From Novosphingobium aureum (GTDB taxonomy: Bacteria; Pseudomonadota; Alphaproteobacteria; Sphingomonadales; Sphingomonadaceae), in NCBI RefSeq assembly GCF_015865035.1, contig NZ_JADZGI010000001.1, positions 1,116,001 through 1,180,000 on the forward strand: a DNA stretch of 64,000 nt. Direction: 5' to 3'. Position numbers and translations under genes: made by a program. A model generated the notes under the pieces. The model worked only from the letters and a program-made list of their open reading frames with translations, was not told the DNA's origin and did not search any database. Position 1 is the stretch's first letter. Each line of letters starts with the position of its first letter. Positions 8,768 through 19,288 of the stretch are shown here, piece after piece.

Positions 8768-8806
8768 TAAAAAAGGCCGCTCCTTTACGGGTGCGGCCCT
8801 TTTTCA
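8768..8806 (+). terminator. intrinsic terminator, probably bidirectional
   Basis: GGCCGC (8775-8780) pairs with GCGGCC (8793-8798). It is flanked by an adenine run before and CTTTTT after, so it can end the small plus-strand gene and also the minus-strand gene at 8934. Confidence 0.85.
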
Positions 8807-8889
8807 TTTTGGGTGACCGACGGCCACTGTCTGGTGCCATGACCGCTGAGGTGCGGCGGCTGGCAGGGGCGATTTTCGACGGTTTCAAG

Positions 8890-8925
8890 GCCGGTTGGGC
8901 ACAGATCGTGCGCAACCGGCTTTTT
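8890..8925 (+). terminator. second plus-oriented intrinsic terminator
   Basis: GCCGGTTG (8890-8897) pairs with CAACCGGC (8913-8920) and is followed by TTTTT (8921-8925). No plus-strand protein gene lies between it and the terminator at 8768-8806, so it is either a backup or ends a short RNA. Confidence 0.65.
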
Positions 8926-8933
8926 CGTGTGCT

Positions 8934-9284
8934 TCAGGCAGCGTGCGTTCCCGCGCCGAGACCGAGCTTGTCGGCCAGCGTCTCGACCGGCGGCCTGCTG
9001 CGAGCCGGGGCGGCAGGCGCGGCGGTTTCGCCGAGCGCTGCGGCGATGTCGCTGGCCGAGGGCGCGATCACCGAGTCCGGGTGATGGTGAGCCCAGTGGG
9101 TCGGCTGCCAGCGGCGGTCGTCGATGTCCGCGACCTGCTTGCCCTCGGGCAGCCAGCACTGCGCGGTCTCGTCCCAGCGCACCAGTTCGCGCGTGAACGG
9201 CGTCGCGCTGCCCGGCTGGTTGCCCTCGATCCAGGCGAGGATGAAGCTGCCGTCACGCGGTGCTGCTGCAATCGGAAAAGTCAT
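8934..9284 (-). CDS. hypothetical protein, phage-type small domain
   Basis: A 116-residue protein whose N-terminal half (AAAPRDGSFILAWIEGN ... LVRWDETAQCWLPEG ... WQPTHWAHHHP) follows a pattern common in small phage and accessory proteins: PxDGxxILAW, a tryptophan-rich strand, then PTHWxP. The C-terminal third is Ala/Pro-rich and disordered. Function unknown. ATG at 9282-9284 is preceded by AAAGGGG seven bases upstream, and that ribosome site is itself one arm of a palindrome (next entry). Confidence 0.72.
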   Translation of the reverse strand: MTFPIAAAPRDGSFILAWIEGNQPGSATPFTRELVRWDETAQCWLPEGKQVADIDDRRWQPTHWAHHHPDSVIAPSASDIAAALGETAAPAAPARSRPPVETLADKLGLGAGTHAA

Positions 9285-9289
9285 GATAG

Positions 9290-9321
9290 CCCCTTTGAGA
9301 ATTTAAATAATTCCAAAGGGG
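9290..9321 (-). promoter_or_regulatory. hairpin enclosing the ribosome binding site of the 8934-9284 gene
   Basis: CCCCTTTG (9290-9297) and CAAAGGGG (9314-9321) are perfect complements. The inner GAATT (9299-9303) and AATTC (9309-9313) extend the stem with one bulged base. In the minus-strand mRNA the AAAGGGG arm is the Shine-Dalgarno, so the folded state would block translation. The AT-rich inner stem would melt easily. It could instead be a DNA operator. Confidence 0.55.
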
Positions 9322-9563
9322 TAGAAGAGGGCTGGGGCATGGCGCAATTCGTCTTGCAGGCCTGTCCCGAAAGCAGACAGCAAGCTCTGCTTCTTGCAGC
9401 AATTTCACCGGACTTGCCCGGATTCTCGCGATTGTGCCGAAGTAAATTGCTTCTAGTTGATTGCTGCACCGATCCTCTCCTCGCCGGGGGGAGAGATCAC
9501 TTCTGTACGTAACGCGGTAATGGACTGGCCTGGTCCTGCCGGGCGCAGGTTCTGGCCGTCCGC

Positions 9564-10121
9564 TCATGCCTTCGCTGCGAGTTCCTTGCGCATCCGGATC
9601 ATCGGGATCGCGATGCCGCCGCCCATGGCATCGACGCGCTCGACCGGGACGTAGCCGCTGGGCGTATAGAGTCGTTCGCCGGCGAGCGTCGCCATCAGTT
9701 CGACCGCGGCGAAGCCCGCCGCCGCCGCCGCCGCCTCGCAGTCGGCGAGCACGCGCCGGCCCACGCCCTGCCGGACGAAGTCGGGATTGGTATACATCGC
9801 GCGGATGCGCGCGGCGTCGCGAGCCGGGTCGAGCAGTTCCGGGTCGCGCAGGTCGGTGCTGTGATCGCCGCCGTAGAGCGTGGCGCGATAGCTCCACCCC
9901 CCGCAGCCCGCGATGACCCCGTCGCGCTCGGCGACGAGGTAGGTGCCGTCGGCGATGAGCTGGGTGTCGAGCCCCATGACCTGATGGCTCGCCACGACCT
10001 GCTCGGGGGTGAGCACGTCGCCCTGCAGCGCATCGATCGCCCGCTTCATCAGTGCCTGCAGGGCGGGCACGTCTTCGGGGGCGGCCCAGCGGGTGGTGAT
10101 CTGCGAAGTCCGGGTCGTCAT
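9564..10121 (-). CDS. GNAT family acetyltransferase
   Basis: A 185-residue GCN5-related N-acetyltransferase, transferring acetyl from acetyl-CoA to an unknown amine. The domain fills the protein: TRWAAPEDVPALQALM (strand 1 and helix 1), GTYLVAERDGVIAGCGGWS, then the acetyl-CoA loop region YTNPDFVRQGVGRRVL (the V-x-Q/R-G-x-G/A motif), ADCEAAAAAAGF and the C-terminal RLYTPSGYVPVE. The ATG at 10119-10121 gives the normal N-terminus; the frame remains open upstream opposite the P450 but is a shadow. It sits 95 bases downstream of the P450 gene on the same strand. Confidence 0.85.
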   Translation of the reverse strand: MTTRTSQITTRWAAPEDVPALQALMKRAIDALQGDVLTPEQVVASHQVMGLDTQLIADGTYLVAERDGVIAGCGGWSYRATLYGGDHSTDLRDPELLDPARDAARIRAMYTNPDFVRQGVGRRVLADCEAAAAAAGFAAVELMATLAGERLYTPSGYVPVERVDAMGGGIAIPMIRMRKELAAKA

Positions 10122-10216
10122 GGGCTGGTCCAAAGCTGTTGCTGCGCGCGCCTTGATAGCGTTTGCAGCGGCCCGGTCCAGCGCCTCTTGCGTGCAGCGT
10201 GCGCTGTGCTGCGCGG

Positions 10217-11440
10217 TCAGGCCTGCCAGGCCAGCGCGAGCTGGTCGAGCGCGCCCACGTTGCCCGCCCGGAAGGTCGGCCGGGCATCCTCGGCAAGCGT
10301 GAAGGCGGGCATGCGCGCCAGCCATTCCTCGATCACCACGATGACCTCCATGCGAGCGAGCGCCGCGCCCACGCAGCGGTGCGGTCCCGCCCCCATGGTC
10401 GAGTGGCGCACCTGCGTCAGCTTGCGCGCGAAGTCGACCGTCTCGGGCGCGTCGAAGCTGCGCGGGTCGAGGTTGTGCAGCACGCTGGGCAGGTAGACGA
10501 GGTCGCCGCGCTCGACGGTGACGCCGTCGATCTCGCAGGTCTCGACGCAGTTGCGCGTCACCGCGACCGTTGGATAGCGGCGCATCAGCTCGTCGGCGGC
10601 ATCGGGGATCAGGCCCGGGTCCTGCCGCAGCCGCTCCTGCTGCGCGGGGTGGCGCGCGAGGTGCATCATGACATTGCCCAGCATCGCGACGACCGTGTCG
10701 AGCCCGCCGAACAGGAGGTTGCGGCACATGCGCTGCGCCTCCTCGAAGGTCCACGCGCGCCCCTCGATGGGGACTGAGAGGATGCGGCTGAACAGGTCGG
10801 GCCCGGGGCTGGCGAGCCGCTCGCGGATATAGGGCTCGAGATAGGCATCGGCCGCATCGCGCAGTTCCACGACGGTCATGGTGCCGTCGGGGCGCGTCAG
10901 CTGGCGTCCGAGCGGGCGCAGCCGCACCCGGTCCTCAGGCGGCACGCCGATCACCGAGAGGAAGGTGTGGACCGGCAGGATCTCGGCGAATTCGGCCATG
11001 AAGTCGCAGTGGCCATGCGGGCGCATGGCCTCGATCAGCCGCACCGTCTCGCCGCGCACCAGCGGCTCGGTGGCGACGATGTGCTGGTGCGCGAAGCCCT
11101 TCATCACCGCGCTGCGGAACGGCTTGTGCTCGGGCGCGTCCTGCTGGAGCGGGATGAACTCCATGACCTCGCCGAGCCCGGGCGTCACCGCCAGGGCCTC
11201 GTTCGAGAAGCGCGCGGCATCCTCCCAGATACCGCGCACGGTCGAACCGCCCGCCGCGATCCAGTGCCCGCCATTGGCCGTGGTCCAGACCAGATCGGGC
11301 CCGTCGAGCAGCGCCAGCCAGGCCCCGAAGTAGTCCGCCTGCGATCCGGGCGGCGAGAACACGTCGAAATCGATCACGCGCTCGCCGGGCACGTGGGCCG
11401 GAATGGGCGCCGGGGCGGGCGCTGTCGTCGTTTCAGCCAT
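10217..11440 (-). CDS. cytochrome P450, CYP101-like
   Basis: A 407-residue soluble class I P450 monooxygenase. The I-helix reads LLFGGLDTVVAMLGNVMMHL, as in P450cam (GGLDTV with the acid-alcohol pair D-T). The ExxR is in ADELMRRYP. The heme loop STMGAGPHRCVGAALAR carries the thiolate cysteine; the usual first Phe of the heme signature is Met here. The N-terminus lacks a membrane anchor. Similarity to CYP101/CYP111 types suggests terpenoid or other small hydrophobic substrates, but none can be named. No ferredoxin or ferredoxin reductase gene is adjacent, so its electron partner is elsewhere. The ATG at 11440 is preceded by a purine-rich GAGAGAA. Confidence 0.92.
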   Translation of the reverse strand: MAETTTAPAPAPIPAHVPGERVIDFDVFSPPGSQADYFGAWLALLDGPDLVWTTANGGHWIAAGGSTVRGIWEDAARFSNEALAVTPGLGEVMEFIPLQQDAPEHKPFRSAVMKGFAHQHIVATEPLVRGETVRLIEAMRPHGHCDFMAEFAEILPVHTFLSVIGVPPEDRVRLRPLGRQLTRPDGTMTVVELRDAADAYLEPYIRERLASPGPDLFSRILSVPIEGRAWTFEEAQRMCRNLLFGGLDTVVAMLGNVMMHLARHPAQQERLRQDPGLIPDAADELMRRYPTVAVTRNCVETCEIDGVTVERGDLVYLPSVLHNLDPRSFDAPETVDFARKLTQVRHSTMGAGPHRCVGAALARMEVIVVIEEWLARMPAFTLAEDARPTFRAGNVGALDQLALAWQA

Positions 11441-11744
11441 GGTTCTCTCTCCACACGCGCCCGTGACCGGCGCTTTACTGCGCGGTGATGCTAGGTTCGG
11501 GGGCTGCGGCGCGGCAAGCTAGCACTTTGGAGAAGCATGGCTGGGTGGGGGGCAGGTCGGAAGACCGAGGGCGGATAGTGTCGGTTACGCGCCCATCGAA
11601 GTCGCTCAATTGGAAAAGACCCGCGCCTACGAGCGGTCAGTCCGGTTCTGTCCGAGGCTAGGACTAATCAGCCGTTGCAGAAAGATTTTCGTACGGCGAA
11701 GTCTTGTCGCTAGCCGTCATCCAGTCTTGTCTAGCCCGCGATGA
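11441..11744. other. 304-bp spacer before the SIR2 gene
   Basis: I see no gene, RNA or repeat here. It marks the change from high-GC host sequence to the lower-GC SIR2 gene. Confidence 0.4.
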
Positions 11745-13505
11745 CTACCAAGAGTAGCGCGAGCCTTCTTCTTCGAAAAATTTTGTGAGCTTTGGCAGTG
11801 TCTTATTCAGACCATCCATACTTCCGCCGAAAAGTCCGGCTTTGAGTTCCGGCGAAGTGTCGGAAAGCCCGCGCAGATAGTCCATTCGCTGACTTATGCT
11901 CGTGCCACTTTCGCGCCGCCATACGAAGCGTCCAAATGGAACCCAGAACCAGAGATCTTTATCTTCCTTCGTCAGCAGCCTTTGGTAGCCTGATTCCGCC
12001 GCGATCAGGAACTCACTGTCGTCCCAGACCGCGTCTGCTTCATTTGGCCCAACGACGATGTCTTTAGCTTCATTTAAAAAAATTTCTGAAAAGTAGTCAC
12101 TATGCGGCGTGTGACGCCTTTCCAGCCCGTCAAGAAATTTCCATTCGACGCTGCTAAGAGCTGCGAGAGGTAGGCGCGTCACGGCCGGCAGGCCTTGCTC
12201 ATACTTGGCTGAAATAATCAGATGCATGAGGCGGTATGCACGATCATATGCGTCTGCCCTTAGCAGCGATGCCGCGACACCCCAGTGAAAACATAGAGAT
12301 GCACCGAGCAGCCGAAGCGATATGACGTAGGTAAAACCTGAGCCGTCCATATCTCGAAATGTGATGGCAACGATTGCGCGAAGCATTGTACGGAACGCTT
12401 CATCGGTGCCCCATCTCGCTCCGATCATTACAAGTCTACGCAAACCCTCGGACTTGGCTACAATCCGTTTCACAAGATCGTTGATCGAGGCGTTATCGGG
12501 AGAGCCTTGGAAAAATTCAGGGCTACGTACCCAGTCCGAAAAGCGCGAGACTTCGTGAGCCAAAAGGTCGCTCCATTCAGCCGAATACCGATCGTCACGG
12601 CAAAGCTTTTTCCCTTCGGCGACAAGGAGCGCAATTGATTCCGGGTGCACTCGGTTCATAGCCGCAAGGGCTTCGACCTTGGTTCTAAGCTGCATGAAGA
12701 AACTGTCAGCGTCTGTGATGGGAATGAGCTTTCCCGCCCGCTGGTTCAGGAGATCATTGCCGAGCTGCGACAGCGCACCACGCGAAGCCCAGTAAAACGG
12801 AAATCGTCGGCTTGGAGTGCGCATAATCGCAGCGCGAAGTGCAGTGTCCCAATCGCCAGACCATCCCGCGATGATCAGACCATATTCGTCGAGAACCCGG
12901 TCGACGAGAGCATCCATCGCGGGAGAGTAAGTCTTCAACTCGTCCTGCGTGTTTTTAATGCGCGCATCCATATAATCGCCGTGTAGCTTTATGATGGTGC
13001 AGCGAGAATGGACTAGCGGGGTAGCGCCGAGGATAGCGTCGTCAGATCCGATCACGGTCGGCTCGATGCCGACGTCACGTAGAGCGTTCTCCAGCAAACG
13101 ATCGAAGTTGGTCGTCAGAACCACGCGGATAGAGCCGAGAGCTACAAGGTTCGCAATAGCCCGATGAGCTGCTGTCGGTTGGCGCGGGTCATCCCCATCT
13201 TGAGCCTCAATGTAAGCGTGGATGACGGACCGCCGTTCCGCGGGAGCAGCAGCAACAGCGTCCAGAATTTCGGAGTAGCTGGGCTCCTTTTTGTATGTCT
13301 CTCGATACCAGGCTGTCCAATCTTGCTGATCCGAGACGCCCTGAACGCTGCCCAGCCGACGAATGAGGTCGAGCGTGATTTCCCAACCGGTCGGCACGCC
13401 CGCAGATCGCGATATGCCGCTGCCGAGCAGAAGAGCTTGTACTCCCGGAGAATGGTGGAGCGTCAGGGAAAGGGAATCAATTGGATCAATCTGGATCGTT
13501 GGCAT
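11745..13505 (-). CDS. SIR2-domain protein, probable anti-phage effector
   Basis: A 586-residue protein with an N-terminal SIR2-like domain (about residues 20-260) and a C-terminal region of some 320 residues that I do not recognise. The SIR2 hallmarks are visible: LLLGSGISRSAG with the NAD-binding GSG at 28-30, TTNFDRLLE with the conserved Asn133, IIKLHGDYMD with the catalytic His175, and IIAGWSGDWD near 211-220. Proteins of this layout (ThsA, DSR, SIR2-HerA, SIR2-Argonaute partners) deplete NAD during phage infection; that role is inferred from the family. No HerA, Argonaute, TIR or STAND partner is next to it, so if it defends it acts alone. Its GC is clearly below that of P450 and uvrA, suggesting transfer. 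Confidence 0.85.
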   Translation of the reverse strand: MPTIQIDPIDSLSLTLHHSPGVQALLLGSGISRSAGVPTGWEITLDLIRRLGSVQGVSDQQDWTAWYRETYKKEPSYSEILDAVAAAPAERRSVIHAYIEAQDGDDPRQPTAAHRAIANLVALGSIRVVLTTNFDRLLENALRDVGIEPTVIGSDDAILGATPLVHSRCTIIKLHGDYMDARIKNTQDELKTYSPAMDALVDRVLDEYGLIIAGWSGDWDTALRAAIMRTPSRRFPFYWASRGALSQLGNDLLNQRAGKLIPITDADSFFMQLRTKVEALAAMNRVHPESIALLVAEGKKLCRDDRYSAEWSDLLAHEVSRFSDWVRSPEFFQGSPDNASINDLVKRIVAKSEGLRRLVMIGARWGTDEAFRTMLRAIVAITFRDMDGSGFTYVISLRLLGASLCFHWGVAASLLRADAYDRAYRLMHLIISAKYEQGLPAVTRLPLAALSSVEWKFLDGLERRHTPHSDYFSEIFLNEAKDIVVGPNEADAVWDDSEFLIAAESGYQRLLTKEDKDLWFWVPFGRFVWRRESGTSISQRMDYLRGLSDTSPELKAGLFGGSMDGLNKTLPKLTKFFEEEGSRYSW

Positions 13506-13890
13506 TCCGTAATGTTAACGGCGTTGAGAGATCGTTGGAATGAGCTTTGCTCAGATTGTTCAGTCGTCCCCAGAAAAGATCGATCTCATACTGGAGGAGT
13601 GTCCGGTTTTTCCGGCACGGCGATCGGCAGGACATAGACGTACGGAAGTCTCAAGGATCCCGGTAAGTCATCAGGCCACCACTTTTTGTACGCGTTGCTG
13701 TAAGCAAGCCGATAGATCACGCGGGCGCCAGGTTCCGTTAGAAGCTGCCTTCGAACGCCGGCCATCTAACGGCTCATGTTGGTCGGCTGCCGCCCCACGC
13801 GAGCGTCGGCTATCCCGGCGCCCCAGCTCTAAACCGGACGGGCGCCTACCGGCCCCCAACTAGCCAATCAGCCCTTTCACCACCCAAACG
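13506..13890. other. 385-bp region with no supported gene
   Basis: This lies upstream of the SIR2 gene and should contain its promoter. A plus-strand frame from 13540 is open but its product is Arg/Ser/Pro-rich and looks like chance. No repeats or attachment-like duplications matching the other side of the SIR2 gene were found by eye. Confidence 0.4.
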
Positions 13891-13920
13891 AAAGGCCGCA
13901 GCTTTTACACTGCGGCCCCT
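13891..13920 (-). terminator. intrinsic terminator of the Gln/Asn-rich gene
   Basis: GGCCGCAG (13894-13901) pairs with CTGCGGCC (13910-13917). Read on the minus strand the stem is followed by TTTCGTTT, 20-45 bases after the stop of the gene at 13940. Confidence 0.8.
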
Positions 13921-13939
13921 CGCTCACACCGGAACGAAC

Positions 13940-14137
13940 CTAGCGGTTCTGTTCGCTGTCGCGGTTCTGCCCGGGCTGTCTGGTCTCGCCGGACTGCTGG
14001 CGCTGCTGCTGACCCTGATCGTCGCGCCGTTCCTGCTCGTTGGGCTGGCGGTTGGGATTGTTGGGGTCGGCCTGGGTCTGCTGGCCCTGCTTGCTCTGGT
14101 CGCCCTGCTGGCGGTTCTGGTCGTTGTTCTGGTTCAT
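13940..14137 (-). CDS. Gln/Asn-rich small hydrophilic protein
   Basis: A 65-residue protein composed almost entirely of Gln, Asn, Asp, Arg and Pro (start MNQNNDQNRQQGDQSKQ), with no hydrophobic core and so probably disordered. Similar low-complexity short proteins occur in sphingomonad genomes; their role is unknown, and stress or surface functions would be guesses. The ATG at 14137 is chosen because GGAGAGG lies about nine bases upstream; a GTG seven codons earlier would swallow that ribosome site. A clean intrinsic terminator follows, which supports an expressed gene. Confidence 0.65.
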   Translation of the reverse strand: MNQNNDQNRQQGDQSKQGQQTQADPNNPNRQPNEQERRDDQGQQQRQQSGETRQPGQNRDSEQNR

Positions 14138-14333
14138 TGTTCTTATCCTCTCCGCCACATTGATGTGGCATCCGAGGAACGTCGCCGGGGCATCGCGCTT
14201 TCCCGTGGCGCGGCGCGATTGTGACCAGACGGCCTGCGCGAGCGCCGGATCGAAGCGCCCGCTTCATTGCAATCAATTGCGTATAAAAGTGTTCAAACTC
14301 AGTAGTGTGCACTTTTGTACGCAGGGCTCGAAC

Positions 14334-14368
14334 AAAGACCCCGGCGCCATTGGCGACCGGGGTCCTTT
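14334..14368. terminator. bidirectional intrinsic terminator
   Basis: GACCCCGG (14337-14344) pairs with CCGGGGTC (14357-14364), flanked by AAA and CTTT. It lies 50 bases beyond the stop of the minus-strand gene at 14416. Confidence 0.7.
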
Positions 14369-14415
14369 GTATCAGCCTGGTATCGGCAAGGCGGGGCCGG
14401 GTGCCGGCCCAAGCC

Positions 14416-14853
14416 CTACCGCGCGCAGTGTTCGCGGTACCCTGCGCGGCAGGCCTCGACGTCGCGGCGCCAGGCGCGCATGTCGGCTTCATAGTCGCTG
14501 CGTGCGGCGGCGTAGGCGGCCTCGTTGGCGTCGTGGTCGCGGCGGGCGCGGGCGTAGCTTTCCATGTCGCGCGCGTAGTCGGCGCGGGCGGCCTCGTAGT
14601 CGGCGCGGCCATCGCGCGCATCGCGCCAGGCCTCCCAGCCTTGCGCGTACTGCGCGTCGCGGCGCGCGACCATCGCGGCCTGCTCGCGGTTGAGGCGGCG
14701 GATCTCGGCGGCATCGCGCGCGCGCGCCTCGGCGTTGCGCATCGCCGGGTCGCGCGGGTCGTCGGCCAGCGCGGGCGCGGCGAGGGTGCCAGCGAGGGTC
14801 GTGGTGGCGCAGGCGAGCGCGCCCAGCGCTGCGGTGAAAAGCGGATGCCTCAT
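14416..14853 (-). CDS. secreted charged helical protein of unknown function
   Basis: A 145-residue protein with a clear signal peptide (MRHPLFTAALGALACATTTL, cut after PALA-DD). The mature part is one long run of Arg/Ala/Glu/Asp/Tyr heptad-like helix (RDAAEIRRLNREQAAMVARR, then several repeats of the form DYxxARxDYxxDMxxY). It ends with two cysteines (VEACRAG and REHCAR) that may form a disulfide. Probably a periplasmic coiled coil. I used the ATG at 14853, which starts the signal peptide; the frame is open 55 codons further upstream but that stretch has no protein character. Confidence 0.72.
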   Translation of the reverse strand: MRHPLFTAALGALACATTTLAGTLAAPALADDPRDPAMRNAEARARDAAEIRRLNREQAAMVARRDAQYAQGWEAWRDARDGRADYEAARADYARDMESYARARRDHDANEAAYAAARSDYEADMRAWRRDVEACRAGYREHCAR

Positions 14854-15012
14854 GATCTTGTCCCGTTCCCCGGTATCGTGTCCCTGCGCGCGACCATGCC
14901 CGCGTAGGGCCTTGCGGGCAAAGGGATTGCGATGAGGCGTTTGCAAAGAGGCTTTCGCAACCCATCTATGGGGAAACCCGTGAACGCGCGCCGCCGCCTG
15001 CTTGATCGGCGC

Positions 15013-15027
15013 GAACAAATCTGGAAC
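15013..15027 (+). promoter_or_regulatory. LexA (SOS) box of uvrA
   Basis: GAAC AAATCTG GAAC is an exact match to the alphaproteobacterial LexA site GAAC-N7-GAAC (the complement of GTTC-N7-GTTC). It ends 11 bases before the uvrA ATG, where bound LexA would block transcription or the early transcript. The gene's known SOS role agrees. Confidence 0.85.
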
Positions 15028-15038
15028 AAACGCTCCCC

Positions 15039-17936
<2,898 letters not shown>

Positions 17937-17939
17937 GGC

Positions 17940-19040
17940 TTAAAATCTGAATATACTATTTTCTGGGATTTTGAGATTGTTATAAAAGTAATTTCTCATC
18001 ATTTCTTTAAGAATTTCAATTCTACCCCTGTGACTTCCTACGTCATTTGTGCTTCTGTTAAGGGTGTCGTATCTAGCAAATTTACTATGGATTGGATTTA
18101 ATGCTCCGCCAATTCTCTGGTGGTCTCTCAAGAGTTTTCTGTCTTCCTCGAAATTTATGAGAAACCTTCTAATATATTTGTGCAATTCTGGGTTTGTTAT
18201 TCTTACTAGCCAGTAGTATACTGGAAATAATCCTGATGATGATAGAAGTGTGTCGTGAGGTATAAATACATCAGACATCTCGTTGAAAGTGTCTATGACG
18301 CGTCTTGCGGAAAGTTCGAGTTTCTCTCGGCTGACCTCGCTGCTTTCGGCAAATCTATCTAAGTCTTTTTTCTTTGTTTTCACCAATTCTTCATAATATT
18401 CAAAAATTAGCACTTTTGCTGCCGCATTATTATCGCCAGCGCGTTTTATGCTGAATTTTATCGTTTCCGAAAATATGCTATGTTTGCAAAGTTCTCGGAT
18501 AACCGCTGTAACTGGGCCTGCGATTGCATTTCTAACTTCGGCGCCAGTCAATGGTTTGCTGCGGTTTAGCCTTACGAAAAGATCATTGATGAGCGTCTCG
18601 TCGTCAGTAAAGACACTCATGATTGTTAGGCTGGAGTTTTCAAACTCTTCTGCGGCATCTGGAAAGTTATGGTGAAGATCCTGTAGGCTGAGTCCCCCAA
18701 GCTTCTCATTCGGCGCTAACCGCCAAATGAAATTTTCATCTAAACAGAGGTTGTTATCGAAAAAGTCAAAGACCGCTTCTAGCCTCTGCTTTCCATCTAT
18801 GATCGCATATGGTAATCTTTTTGTGTTTAAGCTGGATGGACCAAATTGGTAGTCTGCAAGATACAATTTGGGAATGTCAAATCCATTGAGAATTGAGTCA
18901 ATGAGGTATGACTTGTCTTTGTCCGACCAGAGGCGCCCCTTGCGCTGGTAAGGCGGGTCAAAATCAATTTTATTCCGGCGAGTGTTCCACCATTTTAGCG
19001 TTCTTGTTTGGTGGGGCTCAATTTTTAAGAGACTGCTCAT
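17940..19040 (-). CDS. DUF262 (ParB/GmrS-like) protein
   Basis: A 366-residue DUF262 protein. The DUF262 core is seen in IDFDPPYQRKGRLWSDKDKS (residues 25-44, the P-x-YQR motif), IPKLYLADYQ, and IDGKQRLEAVFDFF with the DGQQR-type motif at 82-86, followed by DLFVRLNRSKPLTGAEVRNA. DUF262 is a ParB-like NTPase/nuclease fold present in GmrSD type IV restriction enzymes and other defence systems; this protein lacks the C-terminal HNH (DUF1524) half and is Lys/Asn/Phe-rich there instead. It is AT-rich compared with uvrA, a sign of transfer. Its ATG overlaps the stop of the FRG gene by four bases (ATGA), so the two were translated together. What it cuts or senses is unknown. Confidence 0.85.
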   Translation of the reverse strand: MSSLLKIEPHQTRTLKWWNTRRNKIDFDPPYQRKGRLWSDKDKSYLIDSILNGFDIPKLYLADYQFGPSSLNTKRLPYAIIDGKQRLEAVFDFFDNNLCLDENFIWRLAPNEKLGGLSLQDLHHNFPDAAEEFENSSLTIMSVFTDDETLINDLFVRLNRSKPLTGAEVRNAIAGPVTAVIRELCKHSIFSETIKFSIKRAGDNNAAAKVLIFEYYEELVKTKKKDLDRFAESSEVSREKLELSARRVIDTFNEMSDVFIPHDTLLSSSGLFPVYYWLVRITNPELHKYIRRFLINFEEDRKLLRDHQRIGGALNPIHSKFARYDTLNRSTNDVGSHRGRIEILKEMMRNYFYNNLKIPENSIFRF

Positions 19041-19240
19041 AGGAATCCGAGCCTTCTTTTAATTTCAAGGGAGAGTCCTTCGAGATCGGGGAATATAACA
19101 CTTTCAGTAATTCCCTTCTGAAAAAGCGATTTCTGAAAAGAGTCTATTTCTTTTTTTCCGATCGTTATTCGTGTTAGGCAATCTTGGGGGAACTCTTTCG
19201 CTTCGTGCACTTTTTCCATGGAGTCCATGCCTTTCCCAAA
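19037..19240 (-). pseudogene. 3' part of the FRG-domain gene, cut off by an insertion sequence
   Basis: This segment encodes the C-terminal ~67 residues of the FRG protein (GKGMDSMEKVHEAKEF ... LEGLSLEIKRRLGFL). It ends in the FPDLEGL-type pattern usual at the end of FRG proteins. It is separated from its 5' part (21558-22162) by an IS1595-type element. Joining the two halves at one copy of the 8-bp duplication restores a single open frame (LFG then KGMDSME) of about 266 residues. The stop overlaps the DUF262 start. No in-frame start with a ribosome site remains upstream, so this part is probably not made as a protein on its own. Confidence 0.85.
19233..19240. repeat. target site duplication, left copy
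   Basis: TTCCCAAA immediately outside the left inverted repeat; the identical octamer lies outside the right one at 21558-21565. Confidence 0.95.
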
Positions 19241-19265
19241 CCCGATTATCCCCTTGACCCACGTT
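19241..19265 (+). repeat. left terminal inverted repeat of the IS
   Basis: Reads CCCGATTATCCCC then TTGACCCACGTT; matches the reverse complement of 21533-21557 at 24 of 25 positions. Confidence 0.93.
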
Positions 19266-19288
19266 GCGAGTTCTGCTATTAAGATGGC

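Noticed and set aside
13540..13863. Plus-strand 107-codon frame upstream of the SIR2 gene
   Set aside because: After the first ~20 residues it becomes Arg/Ser/Pro-rich noise, and there is no ribosome site.
11441..13940. Boundaries of a mobile island around the SIR2 gene
   Set aside because: I looked for matching direct repeats or an integrase on both sides and found none; only the GC drop suggests transfer.
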